The position numbers and the translations under genes were made by a program. The notes beneath the pieces are model-generated. The model was not told the origin of the DNA. It saw only the letters and a program-made list of their open reading frames with translations, and did no database searches. DNA of 64,000 nt, taken from contig JADHVO010000002.1 of NCBI GenBank assembly GCA_016783965.1, positions 496,001 through 560,000 on the forward strand, in the 5' to 3' direction. The stretch's first letter is position 1. Every line of letters starts with the position of its first letter. Shown here piece by piece: positions 1 to 11,900 of the stretch. Source of the DNA: Alphaproteobacteria bacterium (GTDB taxonomy: Bacteria > Pseudomonadota > Alphaproteobacteria > Micropepsales > Micropepsaceae).

Positions 1-64
1 CTCCTCGTTTTGGTTGAACGAGATATGGCACTGAGCCCTGCCTCGCGCTGGCTGTTTTCGGCCC

Positions 65-1033
65 CTATCGGCTGTAGCGCTTTGCGGTCTGGCGCAGCGT
101 GTCGATCAGGCGCTCGCGCAACGCGGGCGGACCGACGACTTCGATATCGTCGCCCAGGCGCAGGAATTCACGCACCGCATGGCTGTGGGATTCGATCGGC
201 ACGGAGCAAAGCGTCCAACCCTGGTTGTCACGCTTGGCGGTCTTCATGGCAGCTTCGGTCACATAGGGGCCGAGCAGTTCCAGCAGTGCAAAGCCGCGCG
301 GCGAAAGGCGGATGTCGGCGCGTTCGCGATAGAGGCCGCTTTCGTAGGCGCGGGAGGATTGCTCCCAGTGCGCGGCGAGGTCGAAATCCTTCGGCCGCTT
401 GAACTGTTCGTCCGTCACGACCGCGTCGCTGATCAGGCCGACGCGATAGGTGCGTGTTGCCTTGCCGGACATCGCGACGAGATACCAGGTGCCGCCTTTC
501 AGCACGAGGCCGAGCGGGGCGAGCTTGCGCGCGTAGGGCTCGGCATCTTTGTTGGTACGATAGTTCAGCTTCACGCAGTGACCGCTCCACACCGCGCGGG
601 CCACGGGCTGAAGCGATGGCAGCGGATCAGCGCCGCGAAACCATGTCGTCGGATCGAGATGGAAGCGCGACGCAATGCGCTCCGCGCTCGGCTGCAACGA
701 TGCCGGTAATGCCGCCGTCAGCTTCAGACGCGCGGCGGCGAGCGTGTCGGCCAATCCCAGCTGCGCCGCGGGCCCGGGAAGACCGGTGAGGAAGACGGCT
801 TCCGCTTCCGGTTGGGTCATGCCCGTCAGCCTGGTGCGGTAGCCATCCATCAGCTGGAAGCCGCCGCTGCGGCCGCGGTCCGCAAAGACCGGCACACCGG
901 CGGCGCTCAGCTGGTCGATGTCCCGGTGGATGGTGCGGACCGAGACCTCAAATTCCTTCGCCAGTTCGCTCGCGCTCATGCGGCCACGGGTTTGCAGCAA
1001 CATGAGGATGGTCAGGAGGCGGCTCGCCAACAT
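65..1033 (-). CDS. YafY/WYL-domain HTH transcriptional regulator
   Basis: N-terminal HTH (MSASELAKEFEVSVRTIHRDIDQLSAAGVPV) and WYL-like region; complete ORF. Confidence 0.9.
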   Translation of the reverse strand: MLASRLLTILMLLQTRGRMSASELAKEFEVSVRTIHRDIDQLSAAGVPVFADRGRSGGFQLMDGYRTRLTGMTQPEAEAVFLTGLPGPAAQLGLADTLAAARLKLTAALPASLQPSAERIASRFHLDPTTWFRGADPLPSLQPVARAVWSGHCVKLNYRTNKDAEPYARKLAPLGLVLKGGTWYLVAMSGKATRTYRVGLISDAVVTDEQFKRPKDFDLAAHWEQSSRAYESGLYRERADIRLSPRGFALLELLGPYVTEAAMKTAKRDNQGWTLCSVPIESHSHAVREFLRLGDDIEVVGPPALRERLIDTLRQTAKRYSR

Positions 1034-1120
1034 TTTTCGAATATACCGGCTTAATCATGACATTCGATGTCATGATTAGCGCCGTACAAACCGCCTCGCA
1101 AGTTCTCAACGAGGCTGCCC

Positions 1121-1699
1121 ATGACCGCTCACCCCGACCGCCGCCGCGTGATGCAGGGCGCCGCCCTGCTCGCGGCTGCATCGGCCCTTCCTTCAACCAC
1201 CTTCGCGATGGAGAACCCCATGACCGACGCCGTACACGACTTCGACTTCTTCCACGGCTCGTGGAGCGTGAAGCACCGCTACCTGAAAGAGCGGCTCAAG
1301 AACTGCCACGAGTGGATCGAGTTCACCGGCACCAGCGTCTGCGTCCCGACGATGGCCGGCGCCGGCAACATGGACGACAACGTCATCAACAAGCCCGATC
1401 TCACCTATCGCGCGATGACGGTGCGAACCTACGACCCGGCGACCAGACTCTGGGCCATCTGGTGGTTCGACGGGCGCATTCCGCATGGGCCGAAGGATCC
1501 GCCGCTGAAAGGCAGCTTCAAGGACGGCGTCGGCACCTTCCTGGCTCCCGATGACAGCTGGGACGGCCAGAAGGTGATGTCGCGCTTCCTGTGGTCTGAC
1601 ATCACCAGGACGTCGTGCCGCTGGGAGCAGTCGTTCTCGACGGATGGCGGCCAGACCTGGGAAGTGAACTGGGTGATGGAGAACACCCGGACGGGCTAA
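1121..1699 (+). CDS. Conserved hypothetical protein, Tat-like leader, DUF1579-like
   Basis: RRRVMQGAALLAAASALPSTTFA leader; FDFFHGSWSVKHRYLKERL motif. Confidence 0.6.
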   Translation: MTAHPDRRRVMQGAALLAAASALPSTTFAMENPMTDAVHDFDFFHGSWSVKHRYLKERLKNCHEWIEFTGTSVCVPTMAGAGNMDDNVINKPDLTYRAMTVRTYDPATRLWAIWWFDGRIPHGPKDPPLKGSFKDGVGTFLAPDDSWDGQKVMSRFLWSDITRTSCRWEQSFSTDGGQTWEVNWVMENTRTG

Positions 1700-2112
1700 T
1701 CTGCATGTAGAAGCCCGATAAGGACGATCTACATCATCTTGACAATTGTTTTGCTCGAATGAGGTGTTTCTTGCATTCGAACCAAAAGAAAAGTGATTGG
1801 GGCCCCCTCGCCTCTGTCCCAAGAAGAGCTCTTTGAGACGACGAAAGGGCGCCGATGACGACGCCCTTTCCATCGCACGTGGTAATCCGCGGGTGCCCAT
1901 TCAAGGGGCATTGTGAATTCTTCCGCCCGGCGACGAGACGATCCCTTGACCAACGGTCCGGTATGTTCAACGGGGCAACGGCCAAACATGAAAGTCGGGG
2001 GCCCAGGTCGGATTGGCGGGCGGTAACCCTACTTGTCAGGGCCGCTGGACCCCTGTTCCCAAAATGGGCATGACCTTGCCGCCACCAGATCCAGGAACGG
2101 CGCGGCACTATC

Positions 2113-2712
2113 ATGAAGAGCGTCAAGGAGTTCATCAGCGGGCCTGCGTTCCGGCTGTTGGGCTACCGCCCGCAGCGGGTGAGCGTCGACGCGTGGGACC
2201 GTGAATACCGCGACGGCGATTGGAAATATCTCGAGAGCATCGGCAGCATTGCCGGGCAGGCATCGATCCTGGGCTACGTCCAGTTCCTCAAGCCGGACAC
2301 CGTCCTCGACGTCGGATGCGGCGCGGGGGTGTTGGCGGGCAAGCTGAAGGTGCTGCCGTTCAAATCGCTGCTCGGTGTCGACATTTCCGCGGAAGCGATC
2401 GCGCAAGCGAACGCGGCCTTTGCCGACGGGCGCACCTCGTTCGCGGTCAGCGATGCCGACGGGTTCGAGACCGACCGCACCTTCGACATGATCATCTTTA
2501 ACCAGTGCATGTATTACCTGCCCGATCCGCGCGCGACGCTTCGCCACTACATGCGTTTCCTGAAGCCGAACGGCCGCGTTCTCGTGTCGATGTGCGACAG
2601 CGCACGCACGCGCGCGATGTGGCCGTTGCTTGAACGCGAGATGGCCGTCGAGGACGCGATGACCTTCGCGCAATCCGAAGGCCGCGGCACGACCAAGGTG
2701 TTTAAGCCATAA
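2113..2712 (+). CDS. Class I SAM-dependent methyltransferase
   Basis: VLDVGCGAGVLAGKL motif I; FDMIIFNQCMYYLPDP. Confidence 0.85.
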   Translation: MKSVKEFISGPAFRLLGYRPQRVSVDAWDREYRDGDWKYLESIGSIAGQASILGYVQFLKPDTVLDVGCGAGVLAGKLKVLPFKSLLGVDISAEAIAQANAAFADGRTSFAVSDADGFETDRTFDMIIFNQCMYYLPDPRATLRHYMRFLKPNGRVLVSMCDSARTRAMWPLLEREMAVEDAMTFAQSEGRGTTKVFKP

Positions 2713-2766
2713 CTGCTGGTCGCATTTCCGGACGGAAAACTGCTGCACACTGTACCTGGAATTGTC

Positions 2767-4317
2767 CTAATCCGCCGCCGCCGTTGCGCCGCCCTGGCTG
2801 TAGGAGGCGCGGGCGAGCCAGATGAGCGGGATCATGGCGATCGACAGCCAGCCCGAAATCCAGAACAGGTCGTCCGACGCCATGGTGTAGGCCTGCACGG
2901 CGAGATTGCGCGCCAGCAGCGCATAGGCGTGCAGGTCGTCGAGGCCGAGCTTGTGCAGGTGATCCATCGCGGCCTGCATCGCGGGATTGTAGGCGGTCGC
3001 GGTGTCGGCCAGCCGGCTCTGGTGCAGCGCCTCGCGGCGGTCCCACATGGTGGTGATGATCGAGGCGGCGAACCCGCCTGCTGTGATGCGCGTGAAGTTC
3101 GAGATGCCCGAGGCGGATGGGATGCGCTCCGGCGGAATGCCGTCGAGCGAGATGGTCAGCATGGCGACGAAGAAGGTACTCATCGACACGCCCTGCACCG
3201 CGAGCGGCCAGACGAAATCCCAGAAGCCGGCGGTCTCGGTGTAGTTCGCGCGCATGAAGTAGGAAATCGCGAAGGCGACAAACGCGACGGTCGCAAGGAT
3301 GCGGGCGTCGATCCGCGCCATGAAGCGCGCGGCGATGGGCGTGAGCAGGACCGCGATGACACCGCTGGGCGCCGCGACCAGACCGGCCCAGGTGGCCGTG
3401 TAACCGACGTTCGTCTGGAGCCAGAGCGGCAGCAGCAGCACGTTGGCGAAGAACACCGCATAACCGAGGCAGAAGGCGATCGTGCCGAGGGTGAAGTTGC
3501 GGAAGCGGAAGAGCGAGAGATCGACCACCGGGTGCTGTTCGTTCGTCTCCCAGATGATCCATGCGGCAAAGGCGATGGCCGAGATGCAGGCCTCGAGCAC
3601 GATGACGGGCGAGGAGAACCAGTCCGCGTCCTTGCCGGTGTCGAGCATGATCTGGAGCGATCCCACCCACACAGCCAGCAAGATGAGCCCGACACGGTCG
3701 ATCGGAAGCTTGCGCGTCGGCGTCTCGCGATCGTTCAGGTTCCGCCAGCACAGGAATGCCGCAACAATGCCGATGGGCACGTTGATGAGGAATATCCAGC
3801 TCCAGTGGATGTTGTCGGAAATGTATCCGCCGAGGATCGGCCCCACGATCGGCGCGACCAACGTGGTGATCGACCAGATGCCGAGCGCCGTGGCGCGGCG
3901 GTCGGACGGAAAGATCGAGATCAACAATGCCTGCGAGCCCGGCACCATCGGGCCGGACACCGCGCCCTGCATGATGCGGAAGAGGATCAGCGAATCCAGA
4001 CTCCAGGCGATGCCGCAGAGGAACGAGGCCAGCGTGAAGGCGGCGACGGCGGCGACGAAGGTACGAACCACGCCGAACCGGCCCATGAACCAGCCGGTCA
4101 GCGGCACCGCGATGCCGTTGGACACCGCGAAGGACGTGATCACCCAGGTGCCCTGGTCGGTCGAAGCGCCGAGATTGCCAGCAATGGTCGGCAGCGAGAC
4201 GTTCGCGATGGTGGTGTCCAGCACCTGCATGAAGGTGCCGAGCGCCAGGGCAATCGCGGTGATCGCGAGCCGGCTGCCGTGCAGCGGCGCCGGTGCGGCC
4301 CGGCCGGGCGCGCTCAT
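2767..4317 (-). CDS. emrB: DHA2-family MFS multidrug efflux transporter (EmrB-like)
   Basis: FMQVLDTTIANVSLPTIAGNLGAS motif, 14-TM type; operon with HlyD and NodT genes. Confidence 0.9.
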   Translation of the reverse strand: MSAPGRAAPAPLHGSRLAITAIALALGTFMQVLDTTIANVSLPTIAGNLGASTDQGTWVITSFAVSNGIAVPLTGWFMGRFGVVRTFVAAVAAFTLASFLCGIAWSLDSLILFRIMQGAVSGPMVPGSQALLISIFPSDRRATALGIWSITTLVAPIVGPILGGYISDNIHWSWIFLINVPIGIVAAFLCWRNLNDRETPTRKLPIDRVGLILLAVWVGSLQIMLDTGKDADWFSSPVIVLEACISAIAFAAWIIWETNEQHPVVDLSLFRFRNFTLGTIAFCLGYAVFFANVLLLPLWLQTNVGYTATWAGLVAAPSGVIAVLLTPIAARFMARIDARILATVAFVAFAISYFMRANYTETAGFWDFVWPLAVQGVSMSTFFVAMLTISLDGIPPERIPSASGISNFTRITAGGFAASIITTMWDRREALHQSRLADTATAYNPAMQAAMDHLHKLGLDDLHAYALLARNLAVQAYTMASDDLFWISGWLSIAMIPLIWLARASYSQGGATAAAD

Positions 4318-4321
4318 GCGG

Positions 4322-5466
4322 TCAAGCTCCGTTTTCGCTGAGGATGCGGCGGATCAGGGCCTCCGTCTCGGCGCCGCCGTCGCTGCCGGAGATGCCCTGG
4401 ATATGGTAGCTGGCCGGCGCGGCGGTCATCGAACCGGAGGTGTCGGAGATATCGACGCTGACATTGACCGAAAGGCCGATGCGCAGCGGATGGTCGCGCA
4501 GCTCCTTCGGATCGAGCGCGATGCGCACGGGGACGCGCTGGACGATCTTGATCCAGTTGCCGGACGCGTTCTGCGGCGGGAGCAGCGCGAAGGCCGAGCC
4601 CGAACCAGCGCCGAGACCGACAATCCTGCCGTGATAGGTGACGCCGCCGCCGTAGATATCGGCGGTGATGGTGGCGGGCTGGCCGATGCGCATGGCCTCC
4701 AGCTGGCCCTCCTTGAAATTGGCGTCCACCCACACCGATTGCAGCGGCACTACCGCCATCAGCGGCGTGCCGGGCGCGATCTGCTGGCCGATCTGCACCG
4801 TGCGCTGCGCCACGACGCCGTCAACCGGCGCCAGCAGACGCATGTGCTGGAGCACGATCGCGGCGTTGCGCAGGCGCGCGATGGCCGCCAGCACGTCGGG
4901 GTTGGTTGCGGTCGATGTTCCCTGTACGGACGACAACGCCTGGGCGAGGCTGCTCTGCGCCGCGGCGACGGCGGCGCTGGCGCTGTTCACCGCATCGCGG
5001 GCGTGGACGAGCTCTTCCGCCGAGACGGCGTTGCCGGCCGACGCACGGCGGCGGTAGTCGGATTGCGCCTGGGACAGCGCGATGTCCGCCGCGTTCAGCT
5101 GGGCACGGGCCTGGTTCACCCTGGAGAAGTCCGTGCGCACAGAGCGGACCGTGCGCGCGAGATCGGCAACGGCCGCATCCATCGCTACTTTCGGCTTGAT
5201 GGGTTCGAGCTCGATCAGGACCTGGCCGCGCCGTACGGCTTCGGTGTTGTCGGCATGCAGGGCCAGCACCGTGCCGTTTTCCTGGCTCGTGATCGCGACG
5301 ATGTCGCCGCCGACATAGGCGTCGTCAGTGGACTCAAAATGGGCAGCGTAGAGGAGGTAATAGAGCGCGTAGGCGATCACGCCGACCGCGACCACGCCGC
5401 CCAGGATGAACAGCAGGCGGCGGCGATGATCGACGCGATGGCGGCCGACGGGGGTTGCGTCACTCA
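4322..5466 (-). CDS. emrA: HlyD/EmrA-family membrane fusion protein
   Basis: YVGGDIVAITSQENGTVLAL and LLAPVDGVVAQRTVQIGQQIAPGTPLMAVVP; start chosen at MSDATPVGRH, overlapping the nodT stop. Confidence 0.88.
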
Positions 5467-6890
5467 TGGCGTTGGTCCTGACCGGTGGAAGCGGTGGTAT
5501 CGGTTTCGGGCATGAAGCCGCCGCCAAGCGCCATCAGCAGCGATACGCGCGCGGATGCCGTGTCGGCGTCGAGCGTCGCGGACTGGCGGTGGGCCGCGAT
5601 CAGCAGGCTCTGGGCATCGAGCACATTGGTCTGGGGGCTCAAGCCCGAGCGGTAGCGCCCGGTCGCAAGGTTGAAGCTGGACTGCGCGGCGGCGAGCGCG
5701 GTGCGCTGTTCGGCGGCCAGGTCTTGCAGCGTCCGGATCTCGGTCAGCGCATCGGCGGTCTGTTTCACGGCCGTCAGCACTGTTTCGTTGTAGTCGGCGA
5801 CGGACTGGTCGAGGTCAGCGGTCGAATGAGCAAGTTCTGCGTCGAGCCTGCCGGCGTCGAAGATCGGCAGATGGATCGCCGCGCCCGCGCCATATTGCAG
5901 CGAGCTGGCGGAGAACAACGGGCCCAGGCCCAGCGCGGCGGTGCCTGCTAGCGCGATCAGGTTGATGTCGGGGTAGTAAGCCTTGCGCGCCATCTCCCGG
6001 CCCTGCGTGGCGGCTTCGATGCGGGCCTGCGCGGCGGCGATGTCGGCGCGCCGCGCGAGAAGGTCGGCAGGGAGCACGGCGGGGAGTTGCAGCGCGACCT
6101 CATTCAAGTGCGGGCGCGCGACGTCATAGGCGTCTGCACCGCGGCCGATCAGGAGCGCGATCTGATGCACGGCCAGCTCGCGAACCGACTCGGCGCGGAT
6201 AAGGTCCTCGCGGGCGGTGGCGAGCAGCGAACGGGATTGTTCTTCGGACTGCGTGACGTCGAGGCCGGCTTTCACGCGTCCGGCCGTGAGATTGAAGACA
6301 GACTCCTGGCGTTTCACCGTTTCCTGCGCGACATCGCGAAGCAGGTAAGCGCGGTCGAGGGCAATGTAGGCCTGCGTGACATTGCCCGCGAGCATCAAGC
6401 GCGCCGCGGCCGCGTCGAGCGCTGCTGCGTGCGCGGTGGCCTTGGCGCGATCGACCTGGGCCTGCTGCTTGCCGAAGACATCGAGCGACCAGCTGAGATT
6501 GGCTGCGAGCGTGCCGACCCATCGGGTCGATCCCCCGAACGGCGGCGGGATGATGTAGTTCTTGCTGAGGCGCTCGCGCACCTCGTTGCCATCGAAGGTA
6601 ACCTGGGGATAGGTCGCGGCACGGCTCGCGGAGAGGTCGGATTGCGCCGCGCGTACGCGTGCCATGGCCGCGGCGAGCGTCGGGCTTCCGGCGAGCGCCT
6701 TGTCGACGAGATCGTTGAGCTGCGGATCGCCGAAAGCGGTCCACCAGCGGTCGGCGATCTGCGGCGACGGCGCCGTCGAAAGGCCGAGCGTTTCGGGCTT
6801 CAGCGGGACTTCGCTCGGGGTGGTCGACGGCGTCGAGACGCAGCCGGCGAGCGATGTGCCGATGAGCAGGACGGCGAGTAGCTTCCTCAT
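5460..6890 (-). CDS. NodT-family outer-membrane efflux lipoprotein
   Basis: MRKLLAVLLIGTSLAGC lipobox; paired TolC-type repeats; ATGA overlap with marR stop. Confidence 0.88.
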   Translation of the reverse strand: MRKLLAVLLIGTSLAGCVSTPSTTPSEVPLKPETLGLSTAPSPQIADRWWTAFGDPQLNDLVDKALAGSPTLAAAMARVRAAQSDLSASRAATYPQVTFDGNEVRERLSKNYIIPPPFGGSTRWVGTLAANLSWSLDVFGKQQAQVDRAKATAHAAALDAAAARLMLAGNVTQAYIALDRAYLLRDVAQETVKRQESVFNLTAGRVKAGLDVTQSEEQSRSLLATAREDLIRAESVRELAVHQIALLIGRGADAYDVARPHLNEVALQLPAVLPADLLARRADIAAAQARIEAATQGREMARKAYYPDINLIALAGTAALGLGPLFSASSLQYGAGAAIHLPIFDAGRLDAELAHSTADLDQSVADYNETVLTAVKQTADALTEIRTLQDLAAEQRTALAAAQSSFNLATGRYRSGLSPQTNVLDAQSLLIAAHRQSATLDADTASARVSLLMALGGGFMPETDTTASTGQDQRHE

Positions 6891-7375
6891 TTCGTCCTCG
6901 CCTTCTCGATGTCTGGCTGGGACTCCAGCGCCGCGAGCAGGCGGGTCAGCAACGACACGAGCTGCGCGAAATCCTCGCGCGAAAAATCCTTGAGCGTCGC
7001 GTTCCAGAAATCCACGATGCGCGGCAGCAGCCGCTTCGCAACCGACTTTCCTGCCGGCGTGATGGAGAGATGCACCACGCGGCGATCCTCGCTGCTGCGC
7101 CGGCGCTCCAGGAGACCACGCTCCTCGAGCTGGTCGATCAGACGCGTGGTGGCGCCGGGGTCGTGGCCGATATGGCGCGCGACTTCCGCCGCGGTGTTCG
7201 CGATCCCGTCGCGCACGGCCATCAGCACGATCCACTGGGTAAAGGTGAAGTCGGCGTCGGCGAACAGGGCTTCGGCGCGCGGCGACGTCTGGTTGAAGAC
7301 CCGCTTGACCAGATAGCCGAGCGACCTGCGGCTCTCGAAAGTCTCGACATCGTACGGCGGACCAGCAACAGCCAT
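6887..7375 (-). CDS. MarR-family transcriptional regulator
   Basis: wHTH region ARHIGHDPGATTRLIDQLEERGLLERRRSSEDRRVVHLSITPAG; first gene of the efflux operon. Confidence 0.88.
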   Translation of the reverse strand: MAVAGPPYDVETFESRRSLGYLVKRVFNQTSPRAEALFADADFTFTQWIVLMAVRDGIANTAAEVARHIGHDPGATTRLIDQLEERGLLERRRSSEDRRVVHLSITPAGKSVAKRLLPRIVDFWNATLKDFSREDFAQLVSLLTRLLAALESQPDIEKARTK

Positions 7376-7548
7376 GCCTGCCCCTTCCCGATCATATGCC
7401 AAGGCAATATTTGCCTGGGCAACTATATTGTCAAGCGCCGTCCTGCCGTGCCGACACGGTGGAAATGCGAATGACCGGGGTGAGGTTCAACGGCAGCCGC
7501 GTCATGGGACGTCAGCAACGCGCGCATACCCTCAGAAAACGAGTGTGT

Positions 7549-8259
7549 TTAGGCCGCCAGGGCGCGGCGGGTCCGGCGGGTCATCGCCCTTTCGAAAACA
7601 GAAACCTTCTTGGCGATGCGCTCGCGGCCCGAGCGTGTCGCGGCGCCTTGCAGCATCAGGCCGTAGCCGTACCCGGCCGCTGGCAACATCTGATCGGTAT
7701 CGATAGCGCCGAAGATCCAGGACAGCATGACGCCGTTGAAACAGTGCGCCAGACTGCGCTCGAGACCGTCGGCGCCGACGGTCCGGTCGAGATATCCTTC
7801 ACGCTGGGCGCGCTCGATCAGACTGCGCCACAGGCCATGGCTGTGCGCCCGCCGTTCCGGACGGGACAGGCCGGTGCCGTCCTTGCTGCTGGTGTTGAGC
7901 AGCGCCTGCCACAGGGTGCGGTAGAAGACCGGGTCGGCCGTGTAGTACCCGACAGCGAGCGACAGCGCCTGGAAGATGTGATCGACCGCATTGCCGGGAT
8001 GGAGGCTCGCGAAGCGCTCGTCGAAATCGCGCTCGTCCACATTCATGATCGCCAACACGACATCGCGCTTGGAACCGAACAGGTTGTAAGGGGTCGCCAG
8101 GCTGACCTTCGCCTTCTTGGCGATGGTGCGCATGGAGAGATCTGTGTCGCCGGTCTGGCGGATCAGGTCGCGGGCCGCGGCGATAATGCGCCGGCGGCGC
8201 TCCGCCTTCGCCTCTTCCCGCCGCCCCAGTTTCACGACAACCGCCATTGCTTCTCCCAC
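7549..8259 (-). CDS. TetR/AcrR-family transcriptional regulator
   Basis: RRRRIIAAARDLIRQTGDTDLSMRTIAKKAKVSLATPYNLFGSKRDVV HTH; divergent from the TonB receptor. Confidence 0.88.
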   Translation of the reverse strand: MGEAMAVVVKLGRREEAKAERRRRIIAAARDLIRQTGDTDLSMRTIAKKAKVSLATPYNLFGSKRDVVLAIMNVDERDFDERFASLHPGNAVDHIFQALSLAVGYYTADPVFYRTLWQALLNTSSKDGTGLSRPERRAHSHGLWRSLIERAQREGYLDRTVGADGLERSLAHCFNGVMLSWIFGAIDTDQMLPAAGYGYGLMLQGAATRSGRERIAKKVSVFERAMTRRTRRALAA

Positions 8260-8911
8260 GCCGATGCAAAGCCGCGTTCATATTGGACTTCCACTGTTAC
8301 AGAGCCATACAGGCGCGGCAAATGCTTCAAATCCGCGCCGCTGATTCGCAGGGAAGGGAAGTGCCGGCCCGCGGAAAACGGGCCTCCCCGAGAAATCCAT
8401 CTTTCCGCTGATGCGGCGTCAGCCGTGCGGGGGCGCTGCCGGACCTGTCCTGCATCGCCAACGCGTTCGCAGCGGTTTGTTGCGGTGCAAGGCGTGCGTG
8501 ACGATGCCGTCAGAACCGTGATCTCCCAAATCCGTCAAAAGCTGTCATCGACCGCGGGCGACGATTTCGTCCTCTTCACAGCGTGTTGCACACGCGATGA
8601 ATTTATCGATCAATGAATACACGATCACATAGATGCACTCGTGAGACGCGATAAATTTGGACATCGTTATAAATTTCGCACCTGCAAATCGCGACTGACA
8701 ATTTGTCTTACGTGGCGCCAATCTTAATCAGTGTTGCAATTTCAGAACCGTGCGTCGCGAGAAATTTGAACACGCTATAATCTTCTTGCCGCTCCACCCG
8801 ACGCGCTGCATCCTTCTTACAACTGCGGATGCGTCTGGGATCATCCTGCAAACGGGATGCGCAATCCGCAGACGGCCTCGCATCTAACGATGGCCGAAAC
8901 GGGGAGCATCC

Positions 8912-11900
8912 ATGTCAAACACCAAGACAATTCTGCGTCCGCGCGTTGCGTTGGCGACCCTTCTGCTGACAAGCGCCCTTACCGTTCCTGCCTTTGCTGA
9001 AATCGAGGTCGTCGTCGTCACCGCACAAAAGCGCGCCGAGGACGTCCAGACGATCCCGGTCGCCATCTCCGTGTTCACCAGCGAGAAGCGCGACCTGATC
9101 GGCATCACATCCGTGCAGGATATGACGAACTTCACGCCGGGCCTCGCCTACCAGACCTCGCTGGACCGCGTGTTCCTGCGCGGCGTCGGTCGCCAGACCA
9201 ACTCGCAGGCTGCCGATACCCCGGTCGCGAACTACGACGACGGCCTGTTCGAGACCTTTGCGGTGGCGGCTGGACGCTCGTCGCTCGATCTCGACCGCGT
9301 CGAGGTGTTGCGCGGTCCGCAGGGCACGCTGTCGGGCCGCAACGCGCTCGGCGGCGCGCTCAACGAAATCACGGTGCATCCGTCGACGGATGCCTTCCAC
9401 GGCGAAGCGCGCATCGCCTACGGCGCGTACAATCATGTGACACCGGAAATCTCGCTGACCGGCCCGCTCGACGACATCTTCGCGTTCAGGGTCTATGCGC
9501 TTTGGGACAAGCAGACCCAGGGCTACTCGAAGAACATCGTGCCCAACGCACAGCAGGCCGTGCGCGATCCGCTTTACACCGGCAGGCCCCAGGCGTCGGC
9601 GACGGCCACGCCGAATTTCGGCAATGCCGGCGACGGCAACGTGATCGACGAATGGTACGTCGACGGCCAGATCCAGGCGAAGTTCAACGAACACTTCGAG
9701 ATGTGGACCAAGATCCAGTCCGCGCAGTGGTGGAACGGCGCGGGCGGCCCTGGCGCCGACCTGGAAGGCTGGACGCCCGCCGACTACCCGACATACGAAG
9801 TCGCGCAAGGCGGCCTGTACAACAATGCCGGCTACGGCTGCACCGCACTGCCAGGGAGCCCGTACCTGACCGCCAACACGACGATCGTGGCGGGCAGCGT
9901 GGTGACGCCGCTTTCGGGCGCGCAGGCTTGCGTAAATCCTGGCCGCACCAACCCCTGGACCCAGGCGCGCCTGATCCAGACGGGCGTGCGCCTGCCGAGC
10001 TATTTCTCGCTCAACACGCAATGGACGTGGCATGCCGACGGCTTCGATGTGAAGTACATCGGCGGCGGCTCCTATTACCGCTATCACCTGGCGTCGGAGC
10101 TCGACGTCCACCAGGCGCCGATCACGAGCTACCGGCTCGGCGCCGGCTCTCCCGGGTGCCCGGCCGCCGGCTGCACGATCGACAACCGCTGGACCTACAA
10201 CCCGGAGGAAGAGAACTCGTTCATCTCAAACGAGATCAACCTCATTTCGACGGGCGAAGGTCCATTCCAGTGGGTGGCGGGTGCATACCAGTTCTCGCAA
10301 CAGGCGAATCAGCCTGGCGATGCGTTCAACCCGAACCAGCCACAGGTCAATGGTCCGTTCACGGACGGTCCGTTCTTCCCGCCTGGTTTCTTCTGCTCAT
10401 CGCCGCTGATTCTCGGCGGCAACGGCACCGGAACCGGCGGTGTCTGCGCACCGTCGCAGACCTACCGGTCGTTCGAAAGCCGCAACAACATCCACGATCA
10501 CTCCTACGCGATCTTCGGCCAGGTCGATTACAAGATCCTGGACGAGCTTAAGCTCACGGCGGGCCTGCGGTATTCCTGGGATCGCAAGTTCGGCAGCGAA
10601 TCGGCGCGCGTCATATGCTACTTCGGCTTCTGCGATGCGTTCGGCATCGGGCCCGATACGGTTGGCGGCCTCTTCGCCAAGGCCGCCGATACGACGCAAA
10701 CCGGCATTGTCGTGTCGTCCGGCGTTCCGACGCCCCCGCAGGGCGTCACCGGCCCAACGACCTACGATCCGAACACCGGCTTCGCGACGCGCCGCCTCAA
10801 CGCCCAATTCAGCGGCTGGACAGGCACCTTCGGCGCCGAATGGACGCCGATGGACGGCGCACTGTTCTATGCAAAGTACGGGCGCGGCTACAAGGATGGT
10901 GGCTACTACGAGGGCGCCAACACGGCTCTGACGTCGCGGCCGTTCACGCAGCCCGAGTTCGTCAATTCGTTCGAGGTGGGCGCGAAGTACACCTGGGATA
11001 GCTGGCTCACGACCAACGTGGCGCTGTTCCACTATGACTACAAGAACCTCCAGCTGCCGTTGGCGTTCGCCAACCAGATCGGCGTGGTGCAGCTCAACTC
11101 GACCGCGTTCTACAACGTGCCGCGGTCGATCAGCCAGGGCGCCGAACTTGAAGTCACGGCGCAGCCAATCGACGATCTGGCCATCACCTTCAACTACTCC
11201 TACAACGACGCGCATGTGACAAAGGGCACGGCGATCGATCTCGCCGATCCTGAGGGTCTCGCGGCAGGCGGCCAGCCGCTGTACACGGAAGCGCAATGCA
11301 AGGCGCTGCTTACCCCAGCCGGAGGGCCTTGCTCGGGAGATGCTTACAGTTTCCCGACAACGGGCGCGGCGAACGGCTATCCGGCGGCGGCGGCGACGGG
11401 TGGCACGCTGATCAACACCGGCTGGTACATCCCGCAGAACCTGAAGGGCAACCAGCTGCCGAACGCGGCACGCAACAAGATCGCGTTCAACATCATGTAC
11501 AACTGGCACACCGACTTGGGCGTGTTCACACCGTCTCTTTCTTATGTGTGGCGCGACAAGCAGTACGGCACGCTGTTCCAGCGCTCCTACAACCAGGCGC
11601 CGTCCTGGGACCAGGTCGATCTACGCGTGCGTTGGGCTTCGGATGACGACCGGTACGAGGTCATCATGTACGGCAAGAACATCACGAACAACATCATCTA
11701 CGACACCGGCGCCATCGGCACGCGTTACGCAGGCACGGTCCACACGCCCTGCGTTGGCGGCGGCGTTCCGACGTTCTTCGGCGCCTACTGCAACATGGTC
11801 CAGGGCGTCAACGGCCCGACAGGGTATGGACCGGTGTTCGGCGAGGACAGCGGCGGCCGCGTCAAGACCTACCAGGTCGGCCCGCCGGCACTCTGGGGCA

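Noticed and set aside
1844-1869. GAAAGGGCG...CGCCCTTTC hairpin
   Set aside because: Palindromic but without a T-tract or adjacent supported gene end; too weak to call a terminator
2929-4341. 470-aa plus-strand ORF
   Set aside because: Antisense of the clear EmrB-type transporter; Arg/Asp/Gly-rich low-complexity translation typical of shadow ORFs
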